Both the position numbers and the translations under genes were made by a program. A stretch of DNA of 64,000 bases from an uncultured Muribaculaceae bacterium (lineage in GTDB: Bacteria > Bacteroidota > Bacteroidia > Bacteroidales > Muribaculaceae), in the NCBI GenBank assembly GCA_910588065.1, contig CAJUPZ010000001.1:62001-126000 (forward strand), written 5' to 3'. This document shows, piece after piece, positions 54,386 through 63,508 of the stretch; the first letter of the stretch is position 1; each line of letters starts with the position of its first letter. The notes beneath the pieces are model-generated. The model did no database searches and was not told the origin of the DNA. It saw only the letters and a list, made by a program, of their open reading frames with translations.

Positions 54386-55746
54386 TTTCTTATTATTTCT
54401 AATGCTTCGGCAGGGCTAAGAAGGGTCTGCTCGCCTGTGGTCATATTCTTCAATGTCATTTTCCCTTGTGCAGCCTCGTTTTCTCCCACCATTGCAACAA
54501 ATGGTATGCCGCGTGTGTCGGCGTAAGCCATCTGTTTTTTCATCTTGGCTGTGTCGGGATATATCTCGCAGGCAATTCCGGCGGCGCGCATTTGCTTCAT
54601 CATGGCCATAGCGGCAAGTGCTTCTGATTTGCCGAAGTTTGCGAACATGAGGGTCGGCGCGGAGGTTACAGTATCGGGAAAGAGATTCAGGGTGGTGAGC
54701 ACATCGTAAATGCGGTCGGCGCCGAATGATATTCCAACACCGCTGAGGCCGGGCATGCCGAACACTCCGGTGAGGTTGTCATAACGGCCTCCTCCGGATA
54801 TGCTGCCTATCTGGGTGTCGAGAGCCTTGACTTCGATAATGGTACCGGTATAATAGTTAAGGCCTCTGGCAAGTGACACATCCAGCTCAACATCCGCTCT
54901 CATGTCGAGAGACGCTGATTCTTCCAGTACCTGCTCAAGCTCAGCCACGCCAAGCAGACCGGTTGCGCTTTCAGCAAGCACGGTCTTGAGCTGCTGAAGA
55001 CGCTCGGCGGCAGTGCCGGTGATGGAAAGTACCGGCACTATTTTTTCCACAGCCTCTTTGGATAATCCTCTCTCTTCAAGTTCTGCCTTGACATTGTCAA
55101 TGCCAATCTTGTCGATCTTGTCGATGGCCACAGTTATGTCGGTGAGGCGGTCGGGCTCTCCTATAATCTCGGCTATGCCGGCAAGCACTTTACGGTTGTT
55201 GAGCTTTATGGCTATGCGTATGTTGAGGCGTGCGAACACCTCGTCAATCATCTGGAGCAGCTCCACCTCGTTAGTCAGGGAGTCGCTCCCCACAATGTCG
55301 GCATCGCACTGGTAGAACTCTCTGTACCGTCCTTTCTGAGGACGGTCGGCGCGCCATACCGGCTGAATCTGGTAGCGCTTGAAGGGGAGGGTGAGCTCAT
55401 TGCGGTGCTGGACAACAAAGCGGGCAAAAGGCACGGTGAGGTCATAGCGCAGTCCTTTTTCACTCACTTTGGAGGTGAGACGTGCAGAGTCGGCGGCGGT
55501 AAATTGCTCGTTTTCAATTTCCCGGAGCCATTCTCCTGAGTTGAGTATCTTAAAGAGCAGTTTATCACCCTCCTCTCCATATTTACCCATGAGGGTGGAG
55601 AGGTTTTCTATCGACGGGGTTTCGATGGGTGAGAATCCGAACAGTTCGAACACAGAGCGGATAGTGGAGAATATATAGTTGCGGCGGGCGGTTTCGATTG
55701 GGCCGAAATCTCGGGTGCCTTTGGGTATCGATGGTTTCTGTGCCAT
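54382..55746 (-). CDS. hisS: Histidyl-tRNA synthetase
   Basis: A class II synthetase of 454 residues: motif 2-like WRADRPQKGRYREFYQCDADIVG, the HisA-type LARGLNYYTGTIIEV and GGGRYDNLTGVFG, and a C-terminal anticodon-binding domain. It lies 4 nt after valS and is followed by the propeller array. Confidence 0.96.
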   Translation of the reverse strand: MAQKPSIPKGTRDFGPIETARRNYIFSTIRSVFELFGFSPIETPSIENLSTLMGKYGEEGDKLLFKILNSGEWLREIENEQFTAADSARLTSKVSEKGLRYDLTVPFARFVVQHRNELTLPFKRYQIQPVWRADRPQKGRYREFYQCDADIVGSDSLTNEVELLQMIDEVFARLNIRIAIKLNNRKVLAGIAEIIGEPDRLTDITVAIDKIDKIGIDNVKAELEERGLSKEAVEKIVPVLSITGTAAERLQQLKTVLAESATGLLGVAELEQVLEESASLDMRADVELDVSLARGLNYYTGTIIEVKALDTQIGSISGGGRYDNLTGVFGMPGLSGVGISFGADRIYDVLTTLNLFPDTVTSAPTLMFANFGKSEALAAMAMMKQMRAAGIACEIYPDTAKMKKQMAYADTRGIPFVAMVGENEAAQGKMTLKNMTTGEQTLLSPAEALEIIRK

Positions 55747-55750
55747 AGTT

Positions 55751-58372
55751 TTATTTGCTTAGTGCGGCGATGGCGGCGGTTAAACTTTCAATTTTAGCCT
55801 GAGCATCGGAGAGTTTTTTGCGTTCTGCTTCCACAACTTGTGCAGGAGCATTGCTCACAAAGCGCTCGTTTGACAATTTTTTCTCTACAGAGGCCTTGAA
55901 ACCGGTGTAGTAGTTGAGGTCTTTGTTCAGACGTTCAAGCTCGGCGGCAGTGTCGATTGTTCCGGCAAGAGGTACATTCACTTCAACAGTGCCGGCAATA
56001 AATGTTGCTGCTGCGGGATCCTTGGTGGCATTGTGGTTAATAGCACCTGCGTTTGCAAGTTTTGCGATTACGCCATCTTCCCTGGCATTCCAGGTGCCGA
56101 TAACATTAACGGTTATAGGCTCTTTGTTGGGGATGTTTTTCTCGGCACGCACATTTCTCAGACCGTTGACTACCTCTTGAGCGTGAGCCATGAGGGCAAT
56201 GACGGCTTCATTGTCAGCGCCAGCTTCGGGCATCGGGGCATACATTATTGATTCGCCATCGCGCCGGTCATCGAGATGCTGCCACAGCTCTTCGGTGATA
56301 AACGGCATGAAGGGGTGGAGCATACGCAGCAGCGAGTCAAAGAATCCGAGGGTTGCCCGGTATGTTGTGCTGTCTACCGGAGAACCGTATGCCGGTTTTG
56401 CCATCTCAAGATACCATGCCGAGAAATCATCCCAGAAAAGACGGTATATCTCCTTGAGGGCTTCGCTGATACGGAATTTGCTGAATAGGTCGTTCACCTC
56501 AGCGATGCTCCTGCTCAGTTTTGTCTCAAACCATTCAACTGCTGTTTTTGCAGCCTCAGGGGTGGGGACGGAGTCACTTACTTCCCAGCCCTTTACAAGG
56601 CGGAATGCATTCCAGATTTTGTTGCAGAAGTTGCGTCCGGTCTCGCAGAGCTTTTTGTCAAAGAGAATATCGTTGCCGGCAGGGGCGCAGAGCATAAGTC
56701 CCACTCTCACACCATCAGCACCATAGGTTTCGATAAGGTCGAGGGGGTCAGGCGAGTTGCCGAGCTGTTTGGACATCTTGCGGCCAATTTCGTCGCGCAC
56801 GATGCCGGTGAAATACACATTGTTGAAAGGCTGCTTGCCAACAAATTCGTAGCCGGCCATTATCATGCGGGCAACCCAGAAGAAAATGATGTCAGGACCG
56901 GTGACAAGATCTGCTGTAGGGTAGTAGTAGCGCATCTCCTCGTTGTCGGGATCAAGGATTCCGTTGAATAGAGATATAGGCCACAGCCAAGAGGAGAACC
57001 ATGTGTCGAGAGTGTCCTCATCCTGACGAAGGTCACTCGCAGTCAATGCCGGGTTGGCTTTGCGCGCTTCCACAAGCGCAGCCTCCTCATTTTCGGCAAC
57101 AACGATGCTGCCATCGGGAGTGTAGTAGGCCGGAATGCGGTGTCCCCACCACAGTTGGCGCGAGATGCACCAGTCGCGTATCTCAGTCATCCAGTGGCGG
57201 TATGTGTTGATATATTTCTCCGGAATGAACCGGATAGTTCCGTTTTCCACTCCCTCGAGGGCCGGCTTGGCAAGCGATTCCATCTTCAGAAACCACTGGT
57301 CGCTGAGACGGGGCTCAGTGACTGTGTCAGAATTGCGTTCTGAATAACCTACCTTGTTCTCGTAGTTTTCAATCTTTTCAACCAGCCCTGCCGCCTGAAG
57401 ATCCTTGGCAATCTGCTCACGCACAGCAAAGCGGTCCATGCCCACATACATTCCTGCAGCTTCTGATATTGTTGCATCATCGTTGAAAATATCTATGGAC
57501 TCAAGGCTGTGTTTCTGTCCCAGCATATAGTCATTGGCATCGTGAGCGGGGGTGACTTTCAGACAACCGGTGCCGAATTCAATGTCCACATAATCATCTT
57601 CAATCACCGGAATCTCCCGTCCGACAAGGGGCACAATCACACGCTTGCCCTTGAGGTGGGTGTTTTTCGGGTCATTGGGATTGATGCACATCGCGGTGTC
57701 ACCCATGATGGTTTCAGGACGGGTGGTTGCGACAATGGCATAGCCATCCTCGCCAACAATCTTGTAGCGCAGGTAATAAAGCTTGCTGTGCTCTTCCTTG
57801 TATATCACTTCGGCATCGCTGAGCGCTGTCTTGGCTTTCGGGTCCCAGTTTACCATGCGCTTGCCACGGTAAATGAGGCCTTTGTTATATAGGTCAACAA
57901 ATACCTTCATAACACTCTTGCTGCGGACCTCATCCATAGTGAAAGCGGTGCGGCTCCAGTCGCACGAAGCACCCAGCTTTCTCAGCTGTTTCAGTATTAT
58001 GCCTCCGTATGTGTTAGTCCAGTCCCAGGCGTGTTCAAGGAATTGCTCGCGGGTGAGGCTGCTTTTCTTAATGCCCTCCTGTGCCAGTTTGGCAACAACC
58101 TTGGCCTCTGTTGCAATAGAGGCGTGGTCTGTGCCGGGCACCCACAGTGCATTTTTGCCTGTCATGCGCGCGCGACGGGTGAGTATATCCTGAATTGTAT
58201 TGTTGAGCATGTGGCCCATGTGGAGAACACCGGTGACATTTGGCGGCGGAATGACAATTACAAACGGCTCGCGTGCGTCAGGCACACTCTTGAAAAGATT
58301 ATGGCTCATCCAGTAGTCATACCACTTGGCCTCCACATCAGCAGGGGAGTACTTTGTTGAAAGTTCGCTCAT
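55751..58372 (-). CDS. valS: Valyl-tRNA synthetase
   Basis: A class I synthetase of 873 residues with the HIGH-type motif PPNVTGVLHMGHML (about residues 41-54), the editing domain, the KMSKS motif GRKMSKQLGNSPDP (about 530) and a C-terminal coiled coil (AERKKLSDAQAKIESL). Length normal. Head of the valS-hisS-propeller transcript. Confidence 0.97.
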   Translation of the reverse strand: MSELSTKYSPADVEAKWYDYWMSHNLFKSVPDAREPFVIVIPPPNVTGVLHMGHMLNNTIQDILTRRARMTGKNALWVPGTDHASIATEAKVVAKLAQEGIKKSSLTREQFLEHAWDWTNTYGGIILKQLRKLGASCDWSRTAFTMDEVRSKSVMKVFVDLYNKGLIYRGKRMVNWDPKAKTALSDAEVIYKEEHSKLYYLRYKIVGEDGYAIVATTRPETIMGDTAMCINPNDPKNTHLKGKRVIVPLVGREIPVIEDDYVDIEFGTGCLKVTPAHDANDYMLGQKHSLESIDIFNDDATISEAAGMYVGMDRFAVREQIAKDLQAAGLVEKIENYENKVGYSERNSDTVTEPRLSDQWFLKMESLAKPALEGVENGTIRFIPEKYINTYRHWMTEIRDWCISRQLWWGHRIPAYYTPDGSIVVAENEEAALVEARKANPALTASDLRQDEDTLDTWFSSWLWPISLFNGILDPDNEEMRYYYPTADLVTGPDIIFFWVARMIMAGYEFVGKQPFNNVYFTGIVRDEIGRKMSKQLGNSPDPLDLIETYGADGVRVGLMLCAPAGNDILFDKKLCETGRNFCNKIWNAFRLVKGWEVSDSVPTPEAAKTAVEWFETKLSRSIAEVNDLFSKFRISEALKEIYRLFWDDFSAWYLEMAKPAYGSPVDSTTYRATLGFFDSLLRMLHPFMPFITEELWQHLDDRRDGESIMYAPMPEAGADNEAVIALMAHAQEVVNGLRNVRAEKNIPNKEPITVNVIGTWNAREDGVIAKLANAGAINHNATKDPAAATFIAGTVEVNVPLAGTIDTAAELERLNKDLNYYTGFKASVEKKLSNERFVSNAPAQVVEAERKKLSDAQAKIESLTAAIAALSK

Positions 58373-58408
58373 ATTTAGTTCTTTATTCTATAGAATTCAT
58401 AAATTTTC

Positions 58409-58416
58409 TGCAAAAT
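58409..58416 (-). promoter_or_regulatory. -7 promoter box of valS
   Basis: TAATTTTG on the minus strand, 36 nt before the valS start codon. The rest of the 359-bp gap up to the tRNA holds no convincing gene; a possible small RNA is listed separately. Confidence 0.45.
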
Positions 58417-58497
58417 TACAACATTTTTCCTCACTATGGGTAAATATAAGGCTATTATTCCTTGCCGACTCCTATATTTATTTATATATCGACAGGA

Positions 58498-58568
58498 TAT
58501 GTTTGTATCGGGCCAACACCATAGCCTCGACCGGTCATGCGCTACAGCAACAGTTGTGCGCTTTTTTT
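58498..58568 (+). ncRNA. Possible small RNA between valS and tRNA-Pro
   Basis: A -7-like box TATGTTTG (58498-58505) is followed 33 nt later by a hairpin with GCGC/GCGC and ACA/TGT pairing (58539-58561) and seven T. The transcript would be about 55 nt. No other support. Confidence 0.25.
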
Positions 58569-58704
58569 GATAAAGATGGTGAAGTTGTGTAAATGTCAGT
58601 ATAATAGTGTATTAGAGTTAGGTGTAGTAAGGTGCGGTCACTTATTAAATGTGAAAAGATGTGAAAAATATCGCCTGACTCTTGCATGGTTCAGAAAACA
58701 TTCA

Positions 58705-58712
58705 TAACTTTG
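58705..58712 (+). promoter_or_regulatory. -7 promoter box of tRNA-Pro
   Basis: TAACTTTG, ending 19 nt before the tRNA gene. Confidence 0.5.
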
Positions 58713-58731
58713 CATCGCTTTTGAAAACAAT

Positions 58732-58805
58732 CGGGGTGTAGCTCAGTTGGTTAGAGTACGCGTCTGGGGGGCGTGAGGTCGCTAGTTCGAGTCTAGTCAC
58801 CCCGA
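58732..58805 (+). tRNA. tRNA-Pro (anticodon GGG)
   Basis: The 74-nt sequence folds into a full cloverleaf. The acceptor stem is CGGGGTG/CACCCCG, the D-arm is GCTC/GAGT, the anticodon stem is CGCGT/GCGTG, and the 7-nt loop CTGGGGG has the anticodon GGG at 58766-58768. The T-arm is GCTAG/CTAGT with loop TTCGAGT. Several stem pairs are G-U. The discriminator base is A and CCA is not encoded. Confidence 0.93.
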
Positions 58806-58813
58806 CTGAAAGC

Positions 58814-58858
58814 AGAAAGCGGTGAGGCAGCGCAAGCGCCGAGCCGCTTTCTCTTTTT
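58814..58858 (+). terminator. Terminator after tRNA-Pro
   Basis: AGAAAGCGG (58814-58822) pairs with CCGCTTTCT (58844-58852), followed by a T run. Confidence 0.8.
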
Positions 58859-58981
58859 ATATCCGGCATCGTGGTAAAGAGGTTGTTACGAATCCCTTGA
58901 AGAAAATATGCGCCGAGCCAAAAACGGCGAGCATATCATTGACCCAAGACCCGCAAGGAATATAACACTTGTATGTTTTAA

Positions 58982-59016
58982 CAGACGGCTCCCGACATCG
59001 CGTAGGGAGCCGTCTG
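58982..59016 (-). terminator. Terminator hairpin after the outer-membrane barrel gene
   Basis: A perfect 12-bp stem, CAGACGGCTCCC/GGGAGCCGTCTG, with an 11-nt loop, 20 nt past the stop codon at 59037. The T run on the minus strand is short. The 58859-58981 stretch before it holds no gene. Confidence 0.7.
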
Positions 59017-59036
59017 CATTAGTATGATTGGCTGTA

Positions 59037-61127
59037 TTATTTCAGTATACCGGATGATGCCGATGTGGAAGTACCCGGTTCATTGTCACGGCTGACTTTC
59101 TTGCCAAAACCAAATGTATAAGTGGCTGAAAGTTGAATGAACGCGCGACTCCTTCCGTTGATAAATTGCTCGTTGGTATCATAGTATTGGCTGTGCATTT
59201 CCTGCCGGTCATTCCGCCAATTCCACCTTGTGAAATTGATGAAATCGGTCCTTACATTCCAGTCAGAATTTGACCATCCGAAAGTGAGATACCAATCGCT
59301 CTTGCCCCGGTTCCATATACCATTCATACAGCCGTCGGCACTCCCGTTGTCGGAAATATATGTAAAGGTAAAATTCCAGTTGCCAAGATAATATCTCATC
59401 CTTGCATACCAGTCAATATATGAATGATTTACATTATACGGTCTGCCGTTATGATTAAGGACTTGTCCTACTTGGGCGGTAAAAACAAGCGTTCTGTTCA
59501 AAAAGCGTGCAGTACCGTTAACTCCGTACTTTACTTGTGCATAGCTACCCATAGGTTGCTTTATGGTTCTCAATACACCATCGGCATTTGCTTCATAATC
59601 ATACGCATATCTATTGCCAATTATCCAAGCCCACCCAAAAGCACTGAAGCTGTAATTGTTGTTCGGTAGCCAAGTGTAATTGACTTCAAAGTCGTAGCTT
59701 TTGGATGGCACAAGATTGGGGTTGCCGGTGTAACGCAAAAATGGTGTTGATTGAATTATATTCTCGCTCTTATAGTTGGCAGACGGAGACCAAGAACTGT
59801 AATGAAAAGTTGTTGAAACTGAATGCTTGTCATTAAAGCCATATTGTAAGGAAAGGTCAAACCACGGGGAAGATGGTTTGTCAACCATGCCTCCGAATTG
59901 AAGCCTGTCCCAGTCCCAGCCAAATCCGGTCATTCCATAGAAATTACCTATTGTTATATTATAAGTCGCACCAACACCTATTCGGGTGGATTTGGCTTTA
60001 TCAAATGATGTTGCAGAACCGGTATATCGGGTTCGGTTGTACTCATACGACCCTCTCATAAAACCGAGAAGATTGCCATACTTCCCAAAATCATGGTTGA
60101 ATTTCAAATCACCCTTCATTTGATTTGTATTGTCAACAGCCCCGTTCAGAATCTCAGAAAATCCTGTCTCAAGATAAGAGGAATTTTGATCTGTATGAGA
60201 GTAAACGTATGAAGGTGTGAACGTCAGAGAGTTGTTTTTGGGTAGAGCAAAGAAGTAGTAACCGTTATATGCTATATATTTTGCCCGGGTGTCAAGAGTG
60301 GAGGCGTACGAAGAAGAAGGATATGTAGCCGGTGTGTATGTCACTGAACCGCTCCTGTCTGCATGAGGAGTATTATTTATGCTGGCGTTGATTTGCGAAG
60401 AAGCCTGAATCTTATCAGAATTGTATGTTGCCTTGAACGCAACAAGATATTGCTGATTGTTCTGTTTTGAAGAAGAAAGATTGGAGAAGCGGTTAAATTC
60501 CTTGATGCTTCCATCCGACTGCGGTAACCGGTATGTTTCTGTAAGTTCAGAACCATTATGTGTGCTGTTGGTGTTGAAGCCATATCCCATAAGATCGTAA
60601 GTCATCTTCTTGTATTGAAGTCTGACATTACCAAGAAGCTGCTCGCTCCAAAGGCTTACGAGGTTAGTATGACCGAACCCTTTGACGTAGCCTCCATACT
60701 CATATTGTGTCATTATGAAGTTGACAACATAGGCATTTCCCTGCAATCTTGGATCAGATGGATATTCATAATACTCGACTCGTTTAACGTCCGACATACG
60801 CATGGCAGTCAGGTCGTTTTGCGAAGCCGGAATATAGTCGATGAATACAGCGACTTTCTTGCCGGAATTTGTCTCGATTTCATTACCCAAAGATGTTTTG
60901 AGCTGTGGAATAGCCATGTGGTTAAGCAAGTCCACTCCCGACTGCGAAGCGTTCTTTTGCTTTGAGGTCGGGATATATGTTGACTTCTGGGCTCCGGTGC
61001 GTTGCATGGTTGCTTGCACCACGACCTCATTCAGTTCTTGCGTCTTCAACGTGTCGGCCTGTTCCTGCGCATACACAGGAAGTATAGCTACTGCCGACAA
61101 TACGATTGATGTGATAAACTTTGCCAT
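59037..61127 (-). CDS. Outer-membrane beta-barrel protein, TonB-dependent-receptor type
   Basis: The 696-residue protein has a signal peptide (cut near VYA-QE), a TonB-box-like stretch (QELNEVVVQATMQRTG) and a plug-like region with VAVFIDYIPASQNDLTAMRM and VKRVEYYEYPSDPRLQGNAYVVNF. A long barrel of alternating aromatic strands follows, ending YTFGFGKK plus a Ser-rich tail. It lacks the N-terminal carboxypeptidase-like domain of SusC receptors and resembles the outer-membrane-barrel family (PF14905-like). Substrate unknown. A small lipoprotein gene lies 5 nt upstream. Confidence 0.82.
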   Translation of the reverse strand: MAKFITSIVLSAVAILPVYAQEQADTLKTQELNEVVVQATMQRTGAQKSTYIPTSKQKNASQSGVDLLNHMAIPQLKTSLGNEIETNSGKKVAVFIDYIPASQNDLTAMRMSDVKRVEYYEYPSDPRLQGNAYVVNFIMTQYEYGGYVKGFGHTNLVSLWSEQLLGNVRLQYKKMTYDLMGYGFNTNSTHNGSELTETYRLPQSDGSIKEFNRFSNLSSSKQNNQQYLVAFKATYNSDKIQASSQINASINNTPHADRSGSVTYTPATYPSSSYASTLDTRAKYIAYNGYYFFALPKNNSLTFTPSYVYSHTDQNSSYLETGFSEILNGAVDNTNQMKGDLKFNHDFGKYGNLLGFMRGSYEYNRTRYTGSATSFDKAKSTRIGVGATYNITIGNFYGMTGFGWDWDRLQFGGMVDKPSSPWFDLSLQYGFNDKHSVSTTFHYSSWSPSANYKSENIIQSTPFLRYTGNPNLVPSKSYDFEVNYTWLPNNNYSFSAFGWAWIIGNRYAYDYEANADGVLRTIKQPMGSYAQVKYGVNGTARFLNRTLVFTAQVGQVLNHNGRPYNVNHSYIDWYARMRYYLGNWNFTFTYISDNGSADGCMNGIWNRGKSDWYLTFGWSNSDWNVRTDFINFTRWNWRNDRQEMHSQYYDTNEQFINGRSRAFIQLSATYTFGFGKKVSRDNEPGTSTSASSGILK

Positions 61128-61132
61128 AATTA

Positions 61133-61330
61133 TTAGAAACGATGGGTTGCTACCGTGTCACGGTATGTTTCAATTTCATTATGCGGCTGAATATAACGAT
61201 TAGGGATGTTGTCATACCTGCCGGTAGTTACTGTAGCACGCTTCTCGAGGCTGCACGAGGATGCGAACAAACATACGATGATGCTTGCTAAGAGTGTTAA
61301 GACTGCTATTATGATACTACGCATACTCAT
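61133..61330 (-). CDS. Small lipoprotein (65 residues)
   Basis: The short product has a hydrophobic signal segment (IIIAVLTLLASIIVCLFASS) and a lipobox ending in Cys (FASSC), then about 40 polar residues. A -7 box 22 nt upstream (61353-61360) and the 5-nt gap to the barrel gene support a real, co-transcribed gene. The start may be ATG 61330 or ATG 61324. No known family. Confidence 0.65.
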   Translation of the reverse strand: MSMRSIIIAVLTLLASIIVCLFASSCSLEKRATVTTGRYDNIPNRYIQPHNEIETYRDTVATHRF

Positions 61331-61352
61331 ATTTTGAATGTTGTTTATTGCG

Positions 61353-61420
61353 CAAAGTTACAGCCAATAAAAATAAAAACTCTCAACATATGTTGAGAGT
61401 CAAGGGTTTTAACATTGATT
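61353..61420 (-). repeat. Duplicated terminator-promoter cassette, copy 1
   Basis: The 68-bp sequence matches 63441-63508 at 66 positions. On the minus strand it holds the perfect 22-bp palindrome at 61379-61400 followed by a T-rich stretch (terminator), then TAACTTTG (-7 box, 61360-61353). It separates the upstream hypothetical gene from the small lipoprotein operon. The remaining 61421-61541 holds nothing recognisable. Confidence 0.8.
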
Positions 61421-61541
61421 GCTGTCATTTTTTTATTGCTGATGACTGCATGTTACTTTACATCCATTGCTTTTGTCGGTAAGTATCATCTCGATTCTTT
61501 TCACAGGTTGAGATCTGGAAGGGAGTGATGTGATATTTTTT

Positions 61542-61919
61542 TCAATCGAAATTGAAAATGGAGTCAAGCATTGTCATGTACTCGTCATTGCCTCCCATTG
61601 TATATTCATACAGTGCGAACTCTTCATCGCTTTTATGATGCAACGAAAATTTCATTGTGAATATATTTGTATCTCTATGAAAGATCTTGAAAATACCTTC
61701 TTCGACAGTCATAGGTCGAAAAGTAATATTTTGATACCAAATTACCTTTAAAGGCTTGGTATCGTCTTCATTGCGTATAAATCTTATCTCCCTACCAACT
61801 TCAAAGAACTCATTGGTATTAGTTCCATCAATTTCATCAATTCTGAATGACAAATAGAAATCTTCAACTATAAAATGTAAGGTGACAGTAGTTTCAGTCT
61901 TTACGTCCTTAATGGTCAA
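61542..61919 (-). CDS. Hypothetical protein (125 residues)
   Basis: The product is rich in acidic and aromatic residues, with a beta-rich pattern (VTLHFIVEDFYLSFRIDEIDG) and no signal peptide, membrane segment or recognised family. It starts with TTG at 61919; GGAGAG upstream could be a ribosome-binding site. No in-frame ATG lies nearby, so the start is uncertain or the gene is a remnant of a longer one. Confidence 0.45.
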   Translation of the reverse strand: MTIKDVKTETTVTLHFIVEDFYLSFRIDEIDGTNTNEFFEVGREIRFIRNEDDTKPLKVIWYQNITFRPMTVEEGIFKIFHRDTNIFTMKFSLHHKSDEEFALYEYTMGGNDEYMTMLDSIFNFD

Positions 61920-61962
61920 ATAGGACTCTCCAGTCTTTGCTGACTGTATATAAATCGCAATT

Positions 61963-61996
61963 CAGCCCGGCGAAAGATTTTTCTCTCGTCGGGCTG
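61963..61996 (-). terminator. Hairpin after the alpha/beta hydrolase gene
   Basis: CAGCCCG (61963-61969) pairs with CGGGCTG (61990-61996), extended by CGA/TCG, 14 nt past the hydrolase stop. There is no T run, so it may stabilise the 3' end rather than terminate. Confidence 0.5.
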
Positions 61997-62009
61997 TGAT
62001 AAGGTCTTT

Positions 62010-63380
62010 TTATTTTGAAATTCCGTCAATGAAGTCCACAATAATTTCCAGAACTTCGGGAGCGATTGTCTCTCGGATTCCCGAATACTCAGCCATTTCT
62101 CCCGTTGAGGCATGTTGAAGTAAATGGTTGAGTCCTTCCAATTCTTTCACTACAGTTTTCTTGCTGTTGGCCCGTCGTATCACTCCGAGATTTTTACTGG
62201 CATCAACCTGAGTGTCTAGCGTTCCGTTGATGGCAAGAAACGGGCAGTTTATATTCTTTATTTCGGCTCCTGCATCAACTGCAATCAACTCGGCAAAGTA
62301 TGGCGTATAGGCAGCAACATTTTGCTTGAGCGATGACATCACTGCCGTAGGTACCGTTACACCCAATGATTGTGCAATTTTGTTAATATCAATCGAAGGG
62401 GCAGGTTTGCCTCTAATTATTTCATCGAAAACGGTATCAATCACGGCTATACTACCTTCTATATCATTTCCAGCAAGTCCCATTCCCTCCATATGATGTC
62501 GATTTTGGTCAAGAATAGTTTGTTTGCCTTGGATTGCCATGCCGGCCAACGAAACGATGAAATCCGGTACTTGTTTCGCTGCAAGAAGCATGGCGATAGT
62601 ACCGCCTTCTGAATGACCGAGTATGCCAACATTACCAAAACGTTTCAAACCGCGCACAAACTTCACTGCCGATTCGCAGTCCGTTTCAAATGTAGTTAAT
62701 GTTGATGTTGCGAAGCTTCCTTCCGAACGTCCGACTCCACGGTCATCATAACGAAAAGATGCGATTCCATTGCGGGCAAGATAATCAGCAATTACAGCAA
62801 AAGGACGATGTTCGAACCCTTCTTCATCTCTATTTTGCGAACCGCTCCCAGTGACCATAACTACCACCGGAGTATTTTCAGTCGCATTTTGAGGAACTGT
62901 CATAGTGCCTGCAAGTATAATTCCATCGGAAGCTGTGAAAGTGGTATCTGACATTTGATAGGGGTATGGTGGCTTCGGAGTCTGAGGACGTCTCAAGTCT
63001 ATTGGCTCTTCTGGAATTAATCTCAATGGGAAATTGTAGCCTCTCTGAGAGAATACTCCGTCAATCTCACTCCCAACTATACGGGCATCGTATGTTGCAC
63101 CGATATTTCCAGCGGAAACAGATAAGCTGTCGGATGACAAATAATTGACCATCAATGGTAATCCTTTTACATTTTGTTGTGGAGAATCAAGTGTAAATGT
63201 CGGAGATCCATCGGGTGCCTCATTAAAATTGAATACAAGGGGCAACGCAAAATTTCCCATTCTCAGTTCTCCTCTCCATGCGCCCGATAAAGCCGTAGTG
63301 GATTCTGCTTGAAGGCTAATCGAAGATATGGCGCATAAAGTCAGGTATAATAGAACTCCTTTCATTTTTAATTTATTCAT
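62010..63380 (-). CDS. Secreted alpha/beta hydrolase
   Basis: The 456-residue protein has a signal peptide (LYLTLCAISSISLQA). An N-terminal beta-rich domain (about 30-130; LSGAWRGELRMG, VDGVFSQRGYNFPL-like) is followed by an alpha/beta hydrolase domain. That domain shows VVVMVTGSGSQNRDE, RYDDRGVGRSEG, the nucleophile GHSEGG (about residue 255), NGTLDTQV (acid) and GLNHLLQ (catalytic histidine). Its substrate (esters or peptides) is not evident. ATG 63380 or ATG 63365 may start it. Confidence 0.85.
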   Translation of the reverse strand: MNKLKMKGVLLYLTLCAISSISLQAESTTALSGAWRGELRMGNFALPLVFNFNEAPDGSPTFTLDSPQQNVKGLPLMVNYLSSDSLSVSAGNIGATYDARIVGSEIDGVFSQRGYNFPLRLIPEEPIDLRRPQTPKPPYPYQMSDTTFTASDGIILAGTMTVPQNATENTPVVVMVTGSGSQNRDEEGFEHRPFAVIADYLARNGIASFRYDDRGVGRSEGSFATSTLTTFETDCESAVKFVRGLKRFGNVGILGHSEGGTIAMLLAAKQVPDFIVSLAGMAIQGKQTILDQNRHHMEGMGLAGNDIEGSIAVIDTVFDEIIRGKPAPSIDINKIAQSLGVTVPTAVMSSLKQNVAAYTPYFAELIAVDAGAEIKNINCPFLAINGTLDTQVDASKNLGVIRRANSKKTVVKELEGLNHLLQHASTGEMAEYSGIRETIAPEVLEIIVDFIDGISK

Positions 63381-63440
63381 TTTGAGTTGGTTTATTGTTT
63401 AATCAAAGTTGTGTTAGACTAAAGGTAGCCTACCCGTCCG

Positions 63441-63508
63441 CAAAGTTACAGCCAATAAAAATAAAAACTCTCAACATATGTTGAGAGTCAAGGTTTTTAA
63501 CACTGATT
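63441..63508 (-). repeat. Duplicated terminator-promoter cassette, copy 2
   Basis: Same 68-bp sequence as 61353-61420, with two differences. Palindrome ACTCTCAACA/TGTTGAGAGT at 63467-63488, then T-rich DNA, then TAACTTTG at 63448-63441. It overlaps the last codons of the Crp/Fnr gene by 12 nt, terminates that gene and provides a promoter for the hydrolase. Confidence 0.8.

Noticed and set aside
61530..61751. 73-codon plus-strand frame opposite the hypothetical gene
   Set aside because: It has no promoter box or family features, and the minus-strand frame is longer and agrees with the direction of its neighbours.
61916..62113. 65-codon minus-strand frame at the end of the hydrolase gene
   Set aside because: It overlaps the hydrolase C-terminus in another frame and runs into the hairpin; no independent support.
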